A stretch of 35,134 nt of DNA from Dehalococcoidales bacterium. GTDB lineage: Bacteria; Chloroflexota; Dehalococcoidia; Dehalococcoidales; RBG-16-60-22. Made by a program: the position numbers and the translations under genes. Shown piece by piece: positions 9,880-18,761 of the stretch. The stretch spans positions 1 to 35,134 of the forward strand of contig JAFGOC010000131.1 of the NCBI GenBank assembly GCA_016926705.1, written 5' to 3'. The stretch's first letter is position 1. Every line of letters starts with the position of its first letter. Under the pieces are notes generated by a model, which worked only from the letters and a program-made list of their open reading frames with translations, was not told the DNA's origin and did no database searches.

Positions 9880-10686
9880 TAGATAAATAAAAGGCTCTCC
9901 GGCGTCCGCAAAATTGACTGTAATTTCTTTCAGAAGCGGTTTCAGGAGTTTGGCCAGCTCTTTCATACCGGGTTCCTCGCTTCGTTCATGCCCGACAACG
10001 ATCATAGCTTTGTTGAAGCCTAAAGCTGCAGCATCGCGGACATAAGCGCTAAGGGTCCATTCGGTAATCTCGCCGCAGACCATCGCATCCAGCTGCTGGT
10101 CGTTCATCAACCTGGCTGGCATTTCTTCCTGGCCGAGGCCGAGGCTTCCCCCGCCGACCAGTATGCCGACTCGACTGCATTTCGCTTCCGGTTCGCCGAC
10201 GACTTGAATGACCTTCATACCTAGTTTCTTCTTCAAAAAATCCACCAGAGCAGCAACCGTCATCGTAGGAATCGAGTAGCAATGCGGCAGCGGCAATTCT
10301 TTGTTGAGATAATCCGTCCACCCCAGCTCTTTCAGCAACCCGGCATAAATCAGGTCGGTATTACCACCATGCATATGGTCATGGTACCGCCAGATTGATA
10401 ATCGGTTATCGTCGATTAAAGCCTTTTTCCGCTGATAAACCGGGTCATCTTTCACCCAGTCTATATGGTCCAGACCGGTAAAATAAGTTGGTTCATGGGT
10501 GATAATCAGGTTGCAGCCCATCTCGATTGTCCGGCGAATCACGTCGACGGTGGCCATAAATGTGGTCACAACCCCGGTGACTTGATACTCCCACCTGCCT
10601 TCAATTAGCTGGTCGCATGTTTTGTCAAATTTTTTACCGCCATTTAGCGCCAGTATAATTTCGACTACTTCTCTTACGTTCATCAT
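9877..10686 (-). CDS. Nif3-like dinuclear metal center hexameric protein (DUF34 family)
   Basis: FDKTCDQLIEGRWEYQVTGVVTTFMATVDVIRRTIEMGCNLIITHEPTYF; C-terminal GHERSEEPGMKELAKLL matches the Nif3 metal-site segments. Confidence 0.85.
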   Translation of the reverse strand: MMNVREVVEIILALNGGKKFDKTCDQLIEGRWEYQVTGVVTTFMATVDVIRRTIEMGCNLIITHEPTYFTGLDHIDWVKDDPVYQRKKALIDDNRLSIWRYHDHMHGGNTDLIYAGLLKELGWTDYLNKELPLPHCYSIPTMTVAALVDFLKKKLGMKVIQVVGEPEAKCSRVGILVGGGSLGLGQEEMPARLMNDQQLDAMVCGEITEWTLSAYVRDAAALGFNKAMIVVGHERSEEPGMKELAKLLKPLLKEITVNFADAGEPFIYL

Positions 10687-10719
10687 TCATAACCCCCAGG
10701 TAGTGTTTCACGAAAGCCG

Positions 10720-11700
10720 TCAACCGTTTTTTAAGCATATTCGTCTGGCTAAAACGATTGCACCAAGGACCCCGGATAAGGAGATATTGGACTTTTCATC
10801 CACGAGAGCCGGGCGAACCAGGTAACCGCTGATTTGTTCCGGTGAATCCAGAGCGGGAATGTATTTGTTCAATAATTTCACGACTTTTCGCTGCACCTTT
10901 CCCAATAAATCGGGGTGGTCCATGATGCCGCCGCCCAGTATAATCCGTTGCGGCGACAGAGTGCATATCAAGTTGCATATCCCGATAGCGATGTAGTTTG
11001 CTTCAAGATTCCAGGCTAGTTTATAATTCTCGTCATTTTTCAGGATTTCTTCAGGAGGCTTTCCCCATCGTTGCTGCATGGACACCCCGGAAGCTAAGCC
11101 TTCCCAGCAACCGAAACTCGGGTTATTACGGAGGTCGCATCTATGGAATTTACATGAGCCTTTAAAACCCGGTTTATCGCTGCTATCGCGAGGAACCATG
11201 ATATGCCCCATCTCGGGGTGGACAAGACCATGCATCAAGTCCCCGTTGATAATGCCCCCGCCGCCTATTCCCGTACCCAGTGTAACGTAGACGAACGTGT
11301 TCAGGCCCCGGGCCGCGCCCCATTCCCGTTCGCCTAACGCGGCGCCGTTGACGTCGGTGTCTATGGCTACCGGCACATTAAGGGCATCACTTATAATACC
11401 GGCCAGATTAACATTTGCCCAGTTGGGTTTGGGCGTGTTGGTAATGTAACCGTATCGACGGGACTTCTTATTAAGCTCGAGAGGCCCGAAGGAGGCAATA
11501 CCGAGCGCCGTCAGGCGCCTGGAGGCTTCTTCGACTGTATAGGGTTTGAAAAACCCGATGACTGCATCGAGGGTCTTTTGAGGCGTTGTGGTTTCAATCC
11601 GTTTTATAAGCAGGCCAGTCGGGCTCGTTCCGACGGCACAGATAAATTTTGTACCGCCGGCTTCGATTCCGCCATATATTTTAGTTGGGGACTTCTTCAT
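10720..11700 (-). CDS. ROK family sugar kinase (fructokinase-like)
   Basis: Track ORF begins at 11781; likely start ATG 11700 (MKKSPTKIYGGIEAGGTKFICAVG). GIEAGGTKF, VTLGTGIGGGGI, MGHI, and C-KFHRCDLRNNPSFGCWEGLASG (ROK zinc-site arrangement as in fructokinases). Confidence 0.88.
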   Translation of the reverse strand: MKKSPTKIYGGIEAGGTKFICAVGTSPTGLLIKRIETTTPQKTLDAVIGFFKPYTVEEASRRLTALGIASFGPLELNKKSRRYGYITNTPKPNWANVNLAGIISDALNVPVAIDTDVNGAALGEREWGAARGLNTFVYVTLGTGIGGGGIINGDLMHGLVHPEMGHIMVPRDSSDKPGFKGSCKFHRCDLRNNPSFGCWEGLASGVSMQQRWGKPPEEILKNDENYKLAWNLEANYIAIGICNLICTLSPQRIILGGGIMDHPDLLGKVQRKVVKLLNKYIPALDSPEQISGYLVRPALVDEKSNISLSGVLGAIVLARRICLKNG

Positions 11701-11734
11701 ACTAATAATGAATTTTAGCTCAACAGGAAGTCCC

Positions 11735-11764
11735 TTGACAATATGCAGAAGCCGCAAGTAATAT
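11735..11764 (+). promoter_or_regulatory. Putative sigma70-type promoter for the GH13 gene
   Basis: TTGACA (11735-11740), 18-bp spacer, TAATAT (11759-11764); ATG at 11774. Confidence 0.5.
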
Positions 11765-11773
11765 CTATTGCGG

Positions 11774-13357
11774 ATGAACACAAAGACTGATTACCCTCCC
11801 TGGCTCAATCAAGCCGTCTTTTACCAGATTTATCCTCAAAGCTTTTACGATACCAACGGAGACGGCATCGGCGACATCCCGGGGATAATTCAAAAGCTGG
11901 ATTATTTACAGTGGCTGGGCATTAACGCGGTATGGGTTAATCCGTGTTTTGTATCTCCTTTCCAGGATGCCGGCTATGATGTAGCGGACTATTACAGAAT
12001 CGCGCCGCGTTATGGAACCAACCGCGACCTCTATCGACTCTGCCGGGAAGCCCATAAGCGCGGGATTAAGGTCTGCCTGGACCTGGTGGCAGGCCATACA
12101 TCCATCGAGCACCCCTGGTTTAAAGCCTCTTGCCGGTCCAGTAGAAATAAATACTCGGACCGTTATATCTGGGCATCTTCTGCGGTATGGGGCGCCAACC
12201 CACCGCTTCCCATGATACGAGGCTATGCCGAGAGAGACGCGAATTACGTTGCTAATTTCTTTTATTTTCAGCCGGCTTTAAACTATGGGTTCGCCAGACC
12301 GGCAGCGGAACAGCCCTGGCAGCAACCGGTCGATGCTCCCGGGCCCCTCGAGTCCCGCAAAGAATTGAATAAAATCATGAATTATTGGCTTAGCCACGGC
12401 GTGGATGGTTTTCGTGTAGATATGGCTTTTTCACTGGTGAAACTGGACCCGGGCCGTAAAGAGACGATAAAACTATGGAGGGAAATCATACAGGAATTAC
12501 GCACATTCTATCCCGGCACAATTATGATTGCCGAATGGGGTAACCCAGAGGAATCGATTACCGCCGGATTTGACCTTGACTTTATGTTTCATGTCGGAGT
12601 ACCAGGTTACGCAGACCTCCTGCTTAACGAGAAATGCTTCTTCCGCCGGCATGGCGGCGGGAACATAATGGGTTTTCTTGAAAGTTATTTAGAACAGGCC
12701 AGTAAAACACAAGGCAAGGGCCTGATTTCCATTCCCAGTGCCAACCATGATATTAAAAGACCCAGTTCGGACGGCAGGACTGCCAGTGATTTAAAGGTAA
12801 TTTTCACGTTTCTGCTGACCTGGCCGGGAGTGCCTTTTATTTACTACGGGGACGAGATAGGCATGCGCTATATACCCGGGATGCCATCGAAGGAGGGGGG
12901 ATACACGCGCACAGGCGCCCGCACTCCCATGCAATGGGACGACGGGCAGAATGCAGGTTTTTCTATCGCTGGTAAAGACCGTCTTTATCTTCCGCTGGAC
13001 CCACGCCAGAATCGACCGACAGTCAAGAAGCAGGCCGGCGACACGGGTTCGCTGCTACATCATGTCCGCAAACTGATTGCCTTGAGAAAAAACTCTCCCG
13101 CCCTTCAAGCCGTCGGCGCTCTCATTCCTTTACAGGTTAAAAACAACGACCGTCATTTCGCCTATCTGCGCCAGTCCGGCAGCGAGCGGTTCCTCATCGC
13201 GCTGAATCCGTCCGCCGACCCGTCTCAAGTACGCATAAAAGGAATAAAAACAGATAAACTAGCGCCTCAAATATCTCATGGTGCCAGGGCTTATGCTGAA
13301 GGAGACGACATCCAGATTGACATGGATGGAGTTTCTTACGGAATCTTCAAGCTCTAA
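11774..13357 (+). CDS. Glycoside hydrolase family 13 (alpha-glucosidase/alpha-amylase-like)
   Basis: PWLNQAVFYQIYPQSFYDTNGDGIGDIPGIIQKLDYLQWLGINAVWVNPCF; DLVAGHTSIEHPWF; GVDGFRVDMAF; IAEWGNPE; SANHDIKRPS (conserved GH13 regions). ATG 11774 preferred over the track's TTG 11768. Confidence 0.92.
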   Translation: MNTKTDYPPWLNQAVFYQIYPQSFYDTNGDGIGDIPGIIQKLDYLQWLGINAVWVNPCFVSPFQDAGYDVADYYRIAPRYGTNRDLYRLCREAHKRGIKVCLDLVAGHTSIEHPWFKASCRSSRNKYSDRYIWASSAVWGANPPLPMIRGYAERDANYVANFFYFQPALNYGFARPAAEQPWQQPVDAPGPLESRKELNKIMNYWLSHGVDGFRVDMAFSLVKLDPGRKETIKLWREIIQELRTFYPGTIMIAEWGNPEESITAGFDLDFMFHVGVPGYADLLLNEKCFFRRHGGGNIMGFLESYLEQASKTQGKGLISIPSANHDIKRPSSDGRTASDLKVIFTFLLTWPGVPFIYYGDEIGMRYIPGMPSKEGGYTRTGARTPMQWDDGQNAGFSIAGKDRLYLPLDPRQNRPTVKKQAGDTGSLLHHVRKLIALRKNSPALQAVGALIPLQVKNNDRHFAYLRQSGSERFLIALNPSADPSQVRIKGIKTDKLAPQISHGARAYAEGDDIQIDMDGVSYGIFKL

Positions 13358-13406
13358 ACGGACAGTCACCATTCGTTCATAGACAAAATTTGTTCTTCTT
13401 TAGCAA

Positions 13407-14375
13407 TTAAAAATGGAGCGCCCGTTTTAGTGCCCGGTGAATATCAGCAGTGAACCTTTTAGAGATATCCGCGCCCGGCACGAGCATATCGAAAGCGTGG
13501 CAGCCTCCGGGATAGACATGGAGTTCGGTGGGGACGCCGGCAGCAATCAATCTGCGCGCGTAAGCAACGTCTTCCTCGGCGAAAAGGTCAATATCTCCGA
13601 CCGTGATATAGGCGGGGGGAAGCCCCGCCAGACTTTCCGCTCTAAAAGCCGCCGCATAGCAGGAAATTCCAGCGCCGCCAGGCTCGCAGCCGAGAAATGA
13701 ACGCCAGCCTTGCAGGTTATTTTCACGGGTCCAGAAGAGCGTATCCGGCAGGACATCGCCGGGTGGAGCAACGTTACAGTCGTTAATCATGGGGTAAATC
13801 AGCAGTTGAAACATTATTTGTACTTCAGCCCGGTCACGCGCCAGGATAGCCAGGCCGGAGGCAAGCCCGCCTCCCGCACTCGCACCCCCGACGGCGATGC
13901 GGGAAAGGTTTACTTTAAGGTCACGGGCATGAGCCGCTAGCCACTTTAGAGCGGCGTAGCAGTCTTCAAGAGGGGCGGGATAAGGGTTTTCGGGCGCCAG
14001 CCGGTATTCCACGGAAACGACCACGCAATTACCAGCTAAAGTGAATTGCTTAGCGGTAAAATCTTCCTGGTCTATTTCACCCAGCATATAGCCGCCGCCG
14101 TGAATCCAGAGCAGGGCAGGGAGTAGTCCCGATTGTTTTTCCGGCCGGTAAATTCTAACGGTAACATCGGGTTCACCTTTGGGGCCGGGAACATTTTTAT
14201 CTTCGGTAATGACACCCGGGATGACCGGCAGTTGTGATTTCATTGCCGCCATCATCTGTTTGGAAGCGGCACGGGCGGCAGGTAAATCATTAAAATTCAT
14301 AGGCGGCATCTGGCTTAGCATTTGCTTAATCGGTCCTTTGAGTTCAGGGTCTAATAATTCCGTCAAATCACGCAC
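13407..14375 (-). CDS. Alpha/beta hydrolase (HSL-family esterase/lipase)
   Basis: LLWIHGGGYMLGEID (HGGG oxyanion motif), RIAVGGASAGGGLASGLA (GxSxG), CHAFD. Likely GTG start at 14375 with upstream GGGGGGAAA; the longer track ORF overlaps the upstream GRE. Confidence 0.88.
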   Translation of the reverse strand: MRDLTELLDPELKGPIKQMLSQMPPMNFNDLPAARAASKQMMAAMKSQLPVIPGVITEDKNVPGPKGEPDVTVRIYRPEKQSGLLPALLWIHGGGYMLGEIDQEDFTAKQFTLAGNCVVVSVEYRLAPENPYPAPLEDCYAALKWLAAHARDLKVNLSRIAVGGASAGGGLASGLAILARDRAEVQIMFQLLIYPMINDCNVAPPGDVLPDTLFWTRENNLQGWRSFLGCEPGGAGISCYAAAFRAESLAGLPPAYITVGDIDLFAEEDVAYARRLIAAGVPTELHVYPGGCHAFDMLVPGADISKRFTADIHRALKRALHF

Positions 14376-14409
14376 TATAATTTCCCCCCTATTTATAAAT
14401 AAAATATTC

Positions 14410-16860
14410 CTAACAACCCTGTGTGCTTCTGTATATGATGTCATCCTGGATTTCCGGGGAAAGCATCACAAAGTAGGCGCTGAAGCCTCCCACTCTAACC
14501 ACCAGGTCGCGATGCTTTTCCGGATGGACTTTAGCATCGAGCAGCTCTTCGGTATCCACCAGATTGTACTGAATATGCTGTCCGCCATTTCTGAAGAAAG
14601 TATCGGTAAGGATAGCCAGTTTTTCCCGACTTTCCGGACTTTGCATGACCGTACCGGAAAACTTCTGGTTCAGGCATGATGCGTAGGACTCTTTAAAGCC
14701 CGCTTTAAGCGCCGACCTGATTACGCCGGTGGGGCCAAGCTTATCCATTCCCCTCATTGGAGATATCGAGCCGTCGTTCAATGGTTCCTTTGATTTTCGT
14801 CCACTGGGTAATGCTCCTACACCTAAACCGCCGAAGTAATGCCAGGATAGTCCTTCACGGGAAATTTTACAGGGTACATCAAATGGGTTTTTATATGCCA
14901 TGATAACGCTGCCGGAAAATTTGCCTACATCACGGACCATAAAATCTGCTTCATCGATATCATTGCCGAATTTCGGTGCCGCCAGGCACATCTGCCTTAT
15001 CTCCTCGCCCTTTCTACCTGTAAAGTTATTATTGAGGGCGTTTAAAAGCTCATCCATGGTCAGTTTTTTCTCGTCGTATACCATTTTTTTTATAGCGGTA
15101 AGTGAATCTGCCGTGTCAACGATTGCCCGGTCACTGATGCCGTAGCTATGGTCCGAGTCCGTGATAAGAATGTCCTGTCCCTTCTCCATACACGAAGGGC
15201 CCGTAATGCAGGAGTTGAACGGGAAACGCAGGTACTTCGGCTCAACGCTCTGGGCCAGAGTGCCGAGCCACAAGACACGATTCACAACATATTGGTATTG
15301 TTTTTTGAATGCTTCGTATAATTCTGCAAAGGTCCTGAATTTCCGCGGGTCGCCGACATCTATGCCGACTTTTTTACCGGTTATCTGGGATACCCCACGG
15401 TGAAGCGTGAGGTCCAGAATCAGCGCAACATTTACCGCCCCTTTACCCTCGCTACCGTTATGGTCGACTTTAGTCGGAAGAATCGGTGTAACACATCCCT
15501 GGCCGTACCAGTCTCTAGCGTCCCCGATAGGTGTACCGTCGTTGACAAAGCTGGCGACAACATGGTCGCTGTTTTCAAAGAGGGGGATACCGCCTTTTGT
15601 CTTATAATTAGTTTCTATCGCTTTAAGCATCAAAGAGCGGGGTGTTTGCGAGTTCCAGTTGACTAGAACGGTCGGCGATGATATTTTAATCAAGCCAATC
15701 ATATGGAGAACTAGGTAACTCAAAGCGTTTGTGGCGTCTTTCCCCTCCCTGTCCACGCCGCCGATATTGATACTGTTGATGCTGTAACTGAACTGGTGGG
15801 TCTCCTGCTGGGTTTTACCAACCGGGACGACGACTTTCATGCCCCAGAGCGTTAAAGCGCTGCCTAAAAGCTCCGCCGCTCTTTCCAGCGTTAATCGTCC
15901 GTCATGGAGGTCTTTTTCAAAATAAGGCTTAAGGTACTGGTCGATTCTGCCGACGAGGAGAGGGTACATCGCCTCCAGTCCTCTGCCGACGATGATGAAG
16001 TTCATGAACTGGAGGGCCTCATGAAATGTTCGCGCCGGGTTCTCCGGTACGCGTTTGCAAATATCAGCAATCTCGATAAGCTCATTCCGTCTTTCAAGGT
16101 TAGGCTCATTTTCAGCTTTACGGCGAGCCAGGTCGGTATATCTTCGGGCATAATTTATCATCGCTTCACAGACGATAATCGCCGACTGCCAGAAATAGAG
16201 CTTATTGATATCGGTCTCTTTCATATCTTGAAAACGTTGTATGCCGGCTTCGGCTTCCTCTATCAAGCCGCGCATCCCTTTTGAAAGCAGCTTCTCCCAC
16301 GTGCCCCGGCAGGTGACTCCGGGGAAATAGCCGGAATCCGGAGTGGGGTCGGCACCTTTGGCTTCACTGATATCCTGCGCCCAGGTCCCTACTACGGAAC
16401 GCCAGGCTTCGTTGACATGGTCCGGAGCCGTTTTCCCGCTAAAAAAGCGGGCGCATTCTCTTAAGGTATTTTTATCTTCTTTAGATTTTGTTTCCTGAAA
16501 TTCCATCCAGCGGCTTAATTTATCCCCTTCCTCCCAGAGTCCAGGGATAGAGTCTCCGTTTTCATCCACGAACGCCGGCGCACCAATTAGATGTTCCGTT
16601 TCTCTGCCTACGATGATGTCAAAATCATGTATAGCGATGGGGCCTTTCTCCAGTACTTTCTTAAACAGCCGGGCGCGACGGAGTTCGATATCTTCGCCTT
16701 CCGTCTCTTGCCAGGATTCCATCGCCACCCGGGCCCGGTCAACGGAAATTATCCTCGGGGCACCGAACATGGCGTCTTTAAGCTGAAAGAGAGACGGGCT
16801 TAATTTTAGATTATCAATCTTTTTTATGAGAGCTTCTTCGGGTTTTGATTTAGTGACCAT
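14410..16860 (-). CDS. Glycyl radical enzyme, PFL/dehydratase/decarboxylase superfamily, substrate unknown
   Basis: Glycyl radical loop LVVRVGGFSAYFVMLSPEIQDDIIYRSTQ at the C-terminus; thiyl-Cys motif WYGQGCVTP; N-terminal PFL-domain features (RARVAMESWQETEGEDIELRRARLFKKVLEKGPIAIHDFDIIVG). Likely start ATG 16860 (MVTKSKPEEAL). Confidence 0.93.
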   Translation of the reverse strand: MVTKSKPEEALIKKIDNLKLSPSLFQLKDAMFGAPRIISVDRARVAMESWQETEGEDIELRRARLFKKVLEKGPIAIHDFDIIVGRETEHLIGAPAFVDENGDSIPGLWEEGDKLSRWMEFQETKSKEDKNTLRECARFFSGKTAPDHVNEAWRSVVGTWAQDISEAKGADPTPDSGYFPGVTCRGTWEKLLSKGMRGLIEEAEAGIQRFQDMKETDINKLYFWQSAIIVCEAMINYARRYTDLARRKAENEPNLERRNELIEIADICKRVPENPARTFHEALQFMNFIIVGRGLEAMYPLLVGRIDQYLKPYFEKDLHDGRLTLERAAELLGSALTLWGMKVVVPVGKTQQETHQFSYSINSINIGGVDREGKDATNALSYLVLHMIGLIKISSPTVLVNWNSQTPRSLMLKAIETNYKTKGGIPLFENSDHVVASFVNDGTPIGDARDWYGQGCVTPILPTKVDHNGSEGKGAVNVALILDLTLHRGVSQITGKKVGIDVGDPRKFRTFAELYEAFKKQYQYVVNRVLWLGTLAQSVEPKYLRFPFNSCITGPSCMEKGQDILITDSDHSYGISDRAIVDTADSLTAIKKMVYDEKKLTMDELLNALNNNFTGRKGEEIRQMCLAAPKFGNDIDEADFMVRDVGKFSGSVIMAYKNPFDVPCKISREGLSWHYFGGLGVGALPSGRKSKEPLNDGSISPMRGMDKLGPTGVIRSALKAGFKESYASCLNQKFSGTVMQSPESREKLAILTDTFFRNGGQHIQYNLVDTEELLDAKVHPEKHRDLVVRVGGFSAYFVMLSPEIQDDIIYRSTQGC

Positions 16861-16906
16861 AATGACCTCCACTCGAGTTACCGCAGTGTGTACGTTTTTT
16901 AGTTTG

Positions 16907-17818
16907 TCATTGTGAAATCGTGCACATAATTCCATTAGATTCGAAAGCTTTTTTTAATGATTCAAGATGCTCGGATTCAGGAGAGAGAACATCGGACAAC
17001 GGATATTCCCTATCCAGAGACTCGTATTTACCTTTACCCAATCGGTGATATGGCATTAGTTCAATACGGAGGGAGTTATTCCCCAAACCATGCAGAAAAT
17101 CTACTGATTCTTTAATGTTTTGTTCATCATCATTAATCCCCGGAACTAACGGCATCCTGAAAAGCGTTTCCACGCCGCTTTCGGCCGCAATCCCGGCGTT
17201 GTAAAGTATAAGCTCATTCGGTTGGCCGGTATATTTACGGTGTTTTTCAGAATTCAGGTGTTTAAGGTCATAGAGTATGTAATCGGTGTAAGGGAGGACC
17301 TGTTTTAAAGCGGACTCGGGAGCGCATCCTGCTGTTTCAATGCAGGTGTGAATGCTGGCCCGCTGGCATTTTTGAAACAGGTCGCATACAAGTTGCGGCT
17401 GCAAAAGGGGCTCTCCCCCGGAAGCCGTTACCCCGCCGCCGGACGCTTCATAAAACATCTTGTCACGGTTTATAGCATCGTAAATTTCTTCGGCGTTCAT
17501 TGCCCGGCCATAGAGGACTAATGCTCCATAAGAACATGCCGAACAGCATATACCACAGCCATCACAGCGTGCACGGTCAATACGAGGAGGCTTGTCTGCC
17601 TGGTATTCTAGCGCATTATTGGGGCAAACTTCGGCGCACTTGCCGCATTTGGTGCAAAGTTTTTTGATTAGTCCCACTTCGGGGTGTGGGGAAATACACT
17701 CCGGGTTGCTGCACCATTGGCATTCGAGGTTGCAGCCTTTCATGAATACAACCGTTCTTATGCCCGGTCCGTCATGTATAGAATAGCCCTGTATATTTGT
17801 GACCAAACCAGATATCAT
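16907..17818 (-). CDS. Glycyl-radical enzyme activating enzyme (radical SAM with two extra [4Fe-4S] motifs)
   Basis: QGYSIHDGPGIRTVVFMKGCNLECQWCSNPE (CxxxCxxC), CTKCGKCAEVCPNNALE and CDGCGICCSACSYGAL, SGGGVTASGGEPLLQ. Directly upstream of the GRE. Confidence 0.95.
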   Translation of the reverse strand: MISGLVTNIQGYSIHDGPGIRTVVFMKGCNLECQWCSNPECISPHPEVGLIKKLCTKCGKCAEVCPNNALEYQADKPPRIDRARCDGCGICCSACSYGALVLYGRAMNAEEIYDAINRDKMFYEASGGGVTASGGEPLLQPQLVCDLFQKCQRASIHTCIETAGCAPESALKQVLPYTDYILYDLKHLNSEKHRKYTGQPNELILYNAGIAAESGVETLFRMPLVPGINDDEQNIKESVDFLHGLGNNSLRIELMPYHRLGKGKYESLDREYPLSDVLSPESEHLESLKKAFESNGIMCTISQ

Positions 17819-18231
17819 GATGGCTTTACTTTACCTACCTGGGTGAATAACTTTAGCGTGTCCGCTACATCCCAGTGCTCGGCGATTTTTCCATCTTCTA
17901 TGCGGAAAATGTCTACAACGTCGAAGTTGAGCTTATTGCCGGTTGGAGGATTTCCCAGCCATTCATTTTTATGGGTTGCCGTGGTGGTGGAGTACATCAT
18001 GACGATATCACCTTCGGCGACAATTCTTTTTACGGTGTAGCTAAAATCAGGCAAGCCTCTGAATATTCCCTTGAAAAACTCTATAAATCCGGCTTTACCC
18101 TGCGGAGTATCCGGGTTATGTTGGATGTAATCTTCTCTCATTATCTCATCCAGCTGGCTGAAATCATGGTTCTGAAAAACGGTTTTACAGAGCGCCTCCA
18201 CGAGCTTTTTATTCTCCTCAAGTGTGGACAT
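17815..18231 (-). CDS. SnoaL-like (NTF2-fold) polyketide cyclase/ester cyclase family protein
   Basis: MSTLEENKKLVEALCKTVFQNHDFSQLDEIMREDYIQHNPDTPQG...VVDIFRIEDGKIAEHWDVADTLKLFTQ; SD GGAGGTAAACGGGAG before ATG 18231. Stop overlaps the activase ATG (ATGA). Confidence 0.8.
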   Translation of the reverse strand: MSTLEENKKLVEALCKTVFQNHDFSQLDEIMREDYIQHNPDTPQGKAGFIEFFKGIFRGLPDFSYTVKRIVAEGDIVMMYSTTTATHKNEWLGNPPTGNKLNFDVVDIFRIEDGKIAEHWDVADTLKLFTQVGKVKPS

Positions 18232-18290
18232 CTCCCGTTTACCTCCCTGCTGTATGTATATCCGGTATTCCCCGGGCATCGATTCTAAAT

Positions 18291-18711
18291 TTAAGGTTTA
18301 ATGATGGAGTCTTCTTTTTTCACATATTTGGACGCGATGCTGGTATGGAATAGAATAATGGGTTTATCTACCCTTTTGAAGATAAGCGGGCAGTGTATTA
18401 GTCCAGCGGGAATGTAAACGCTTGCCGGCGACGTGAAGGTATGCATTTCCTGCTCCTCGCCTAAACCCGATTTCAATTTCTGCAAACAGGTCATCCATGT
18501 GTTCATAGTCATAGGACATGAAATGAAGATACATATCAAAGTCATGAGAATGGGGGTATTCTTCCATTTTACACGGCGCCATAACGCGGGTAATCATAAA
18601 TGTTACGTTGGTTTTGTAGTCGGTCTCGCCAGTCCATTCCATAGTAGGCCATGGTTCAAATTTCGCCAGGGATTTTCTGATTACATACCTGCCGTATTTT
18701 GATTCTTTCAT
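18291..18711 (-). pseudogene. Cupin-like protein interrupted by an apparent single-base frameshift
   Basis: Frame a (ORF 18364-18711): MKESKYGRYVIRKSLAKFEPWPTMEWTGETDYKTNVTFMITRVMAPCKMEEYPHSHDFDMYLHFMSYDYEHMDDLFAEIEIG. Frame b (ORF 18291-18545) continues GLGEEQEMHTFTSPASVYIPAGLIHCPLIFKRVDKPIILFHTSIAS. The frames join at GGG on the minus strand (18466-18468); dropping one G restores a single ORF of about 139 codons. Confidence 0.75.
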
Positions 18712-18761
18712 TTACTCACTCCTAATATAAACTTTTTTAGAGAACGATGGCCAAGCCATCT

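Noticed and set aside
14179-14679. 166-aa plus-strand ORF
   Set aside because: Antisense to the esterase and GRE C-terminus (which carries the glycyl radical motif); shadow ORF.
14410-16860. Annotation as pyruvate formate-lyase (pflB)
   Set aside because: PFL uses two adjacent catalytic cysteines (Cys-Cys); this protein has a single GCVTP cysteine, and its activase has the extra FeS-cluster domain typical of non-PFL activases.
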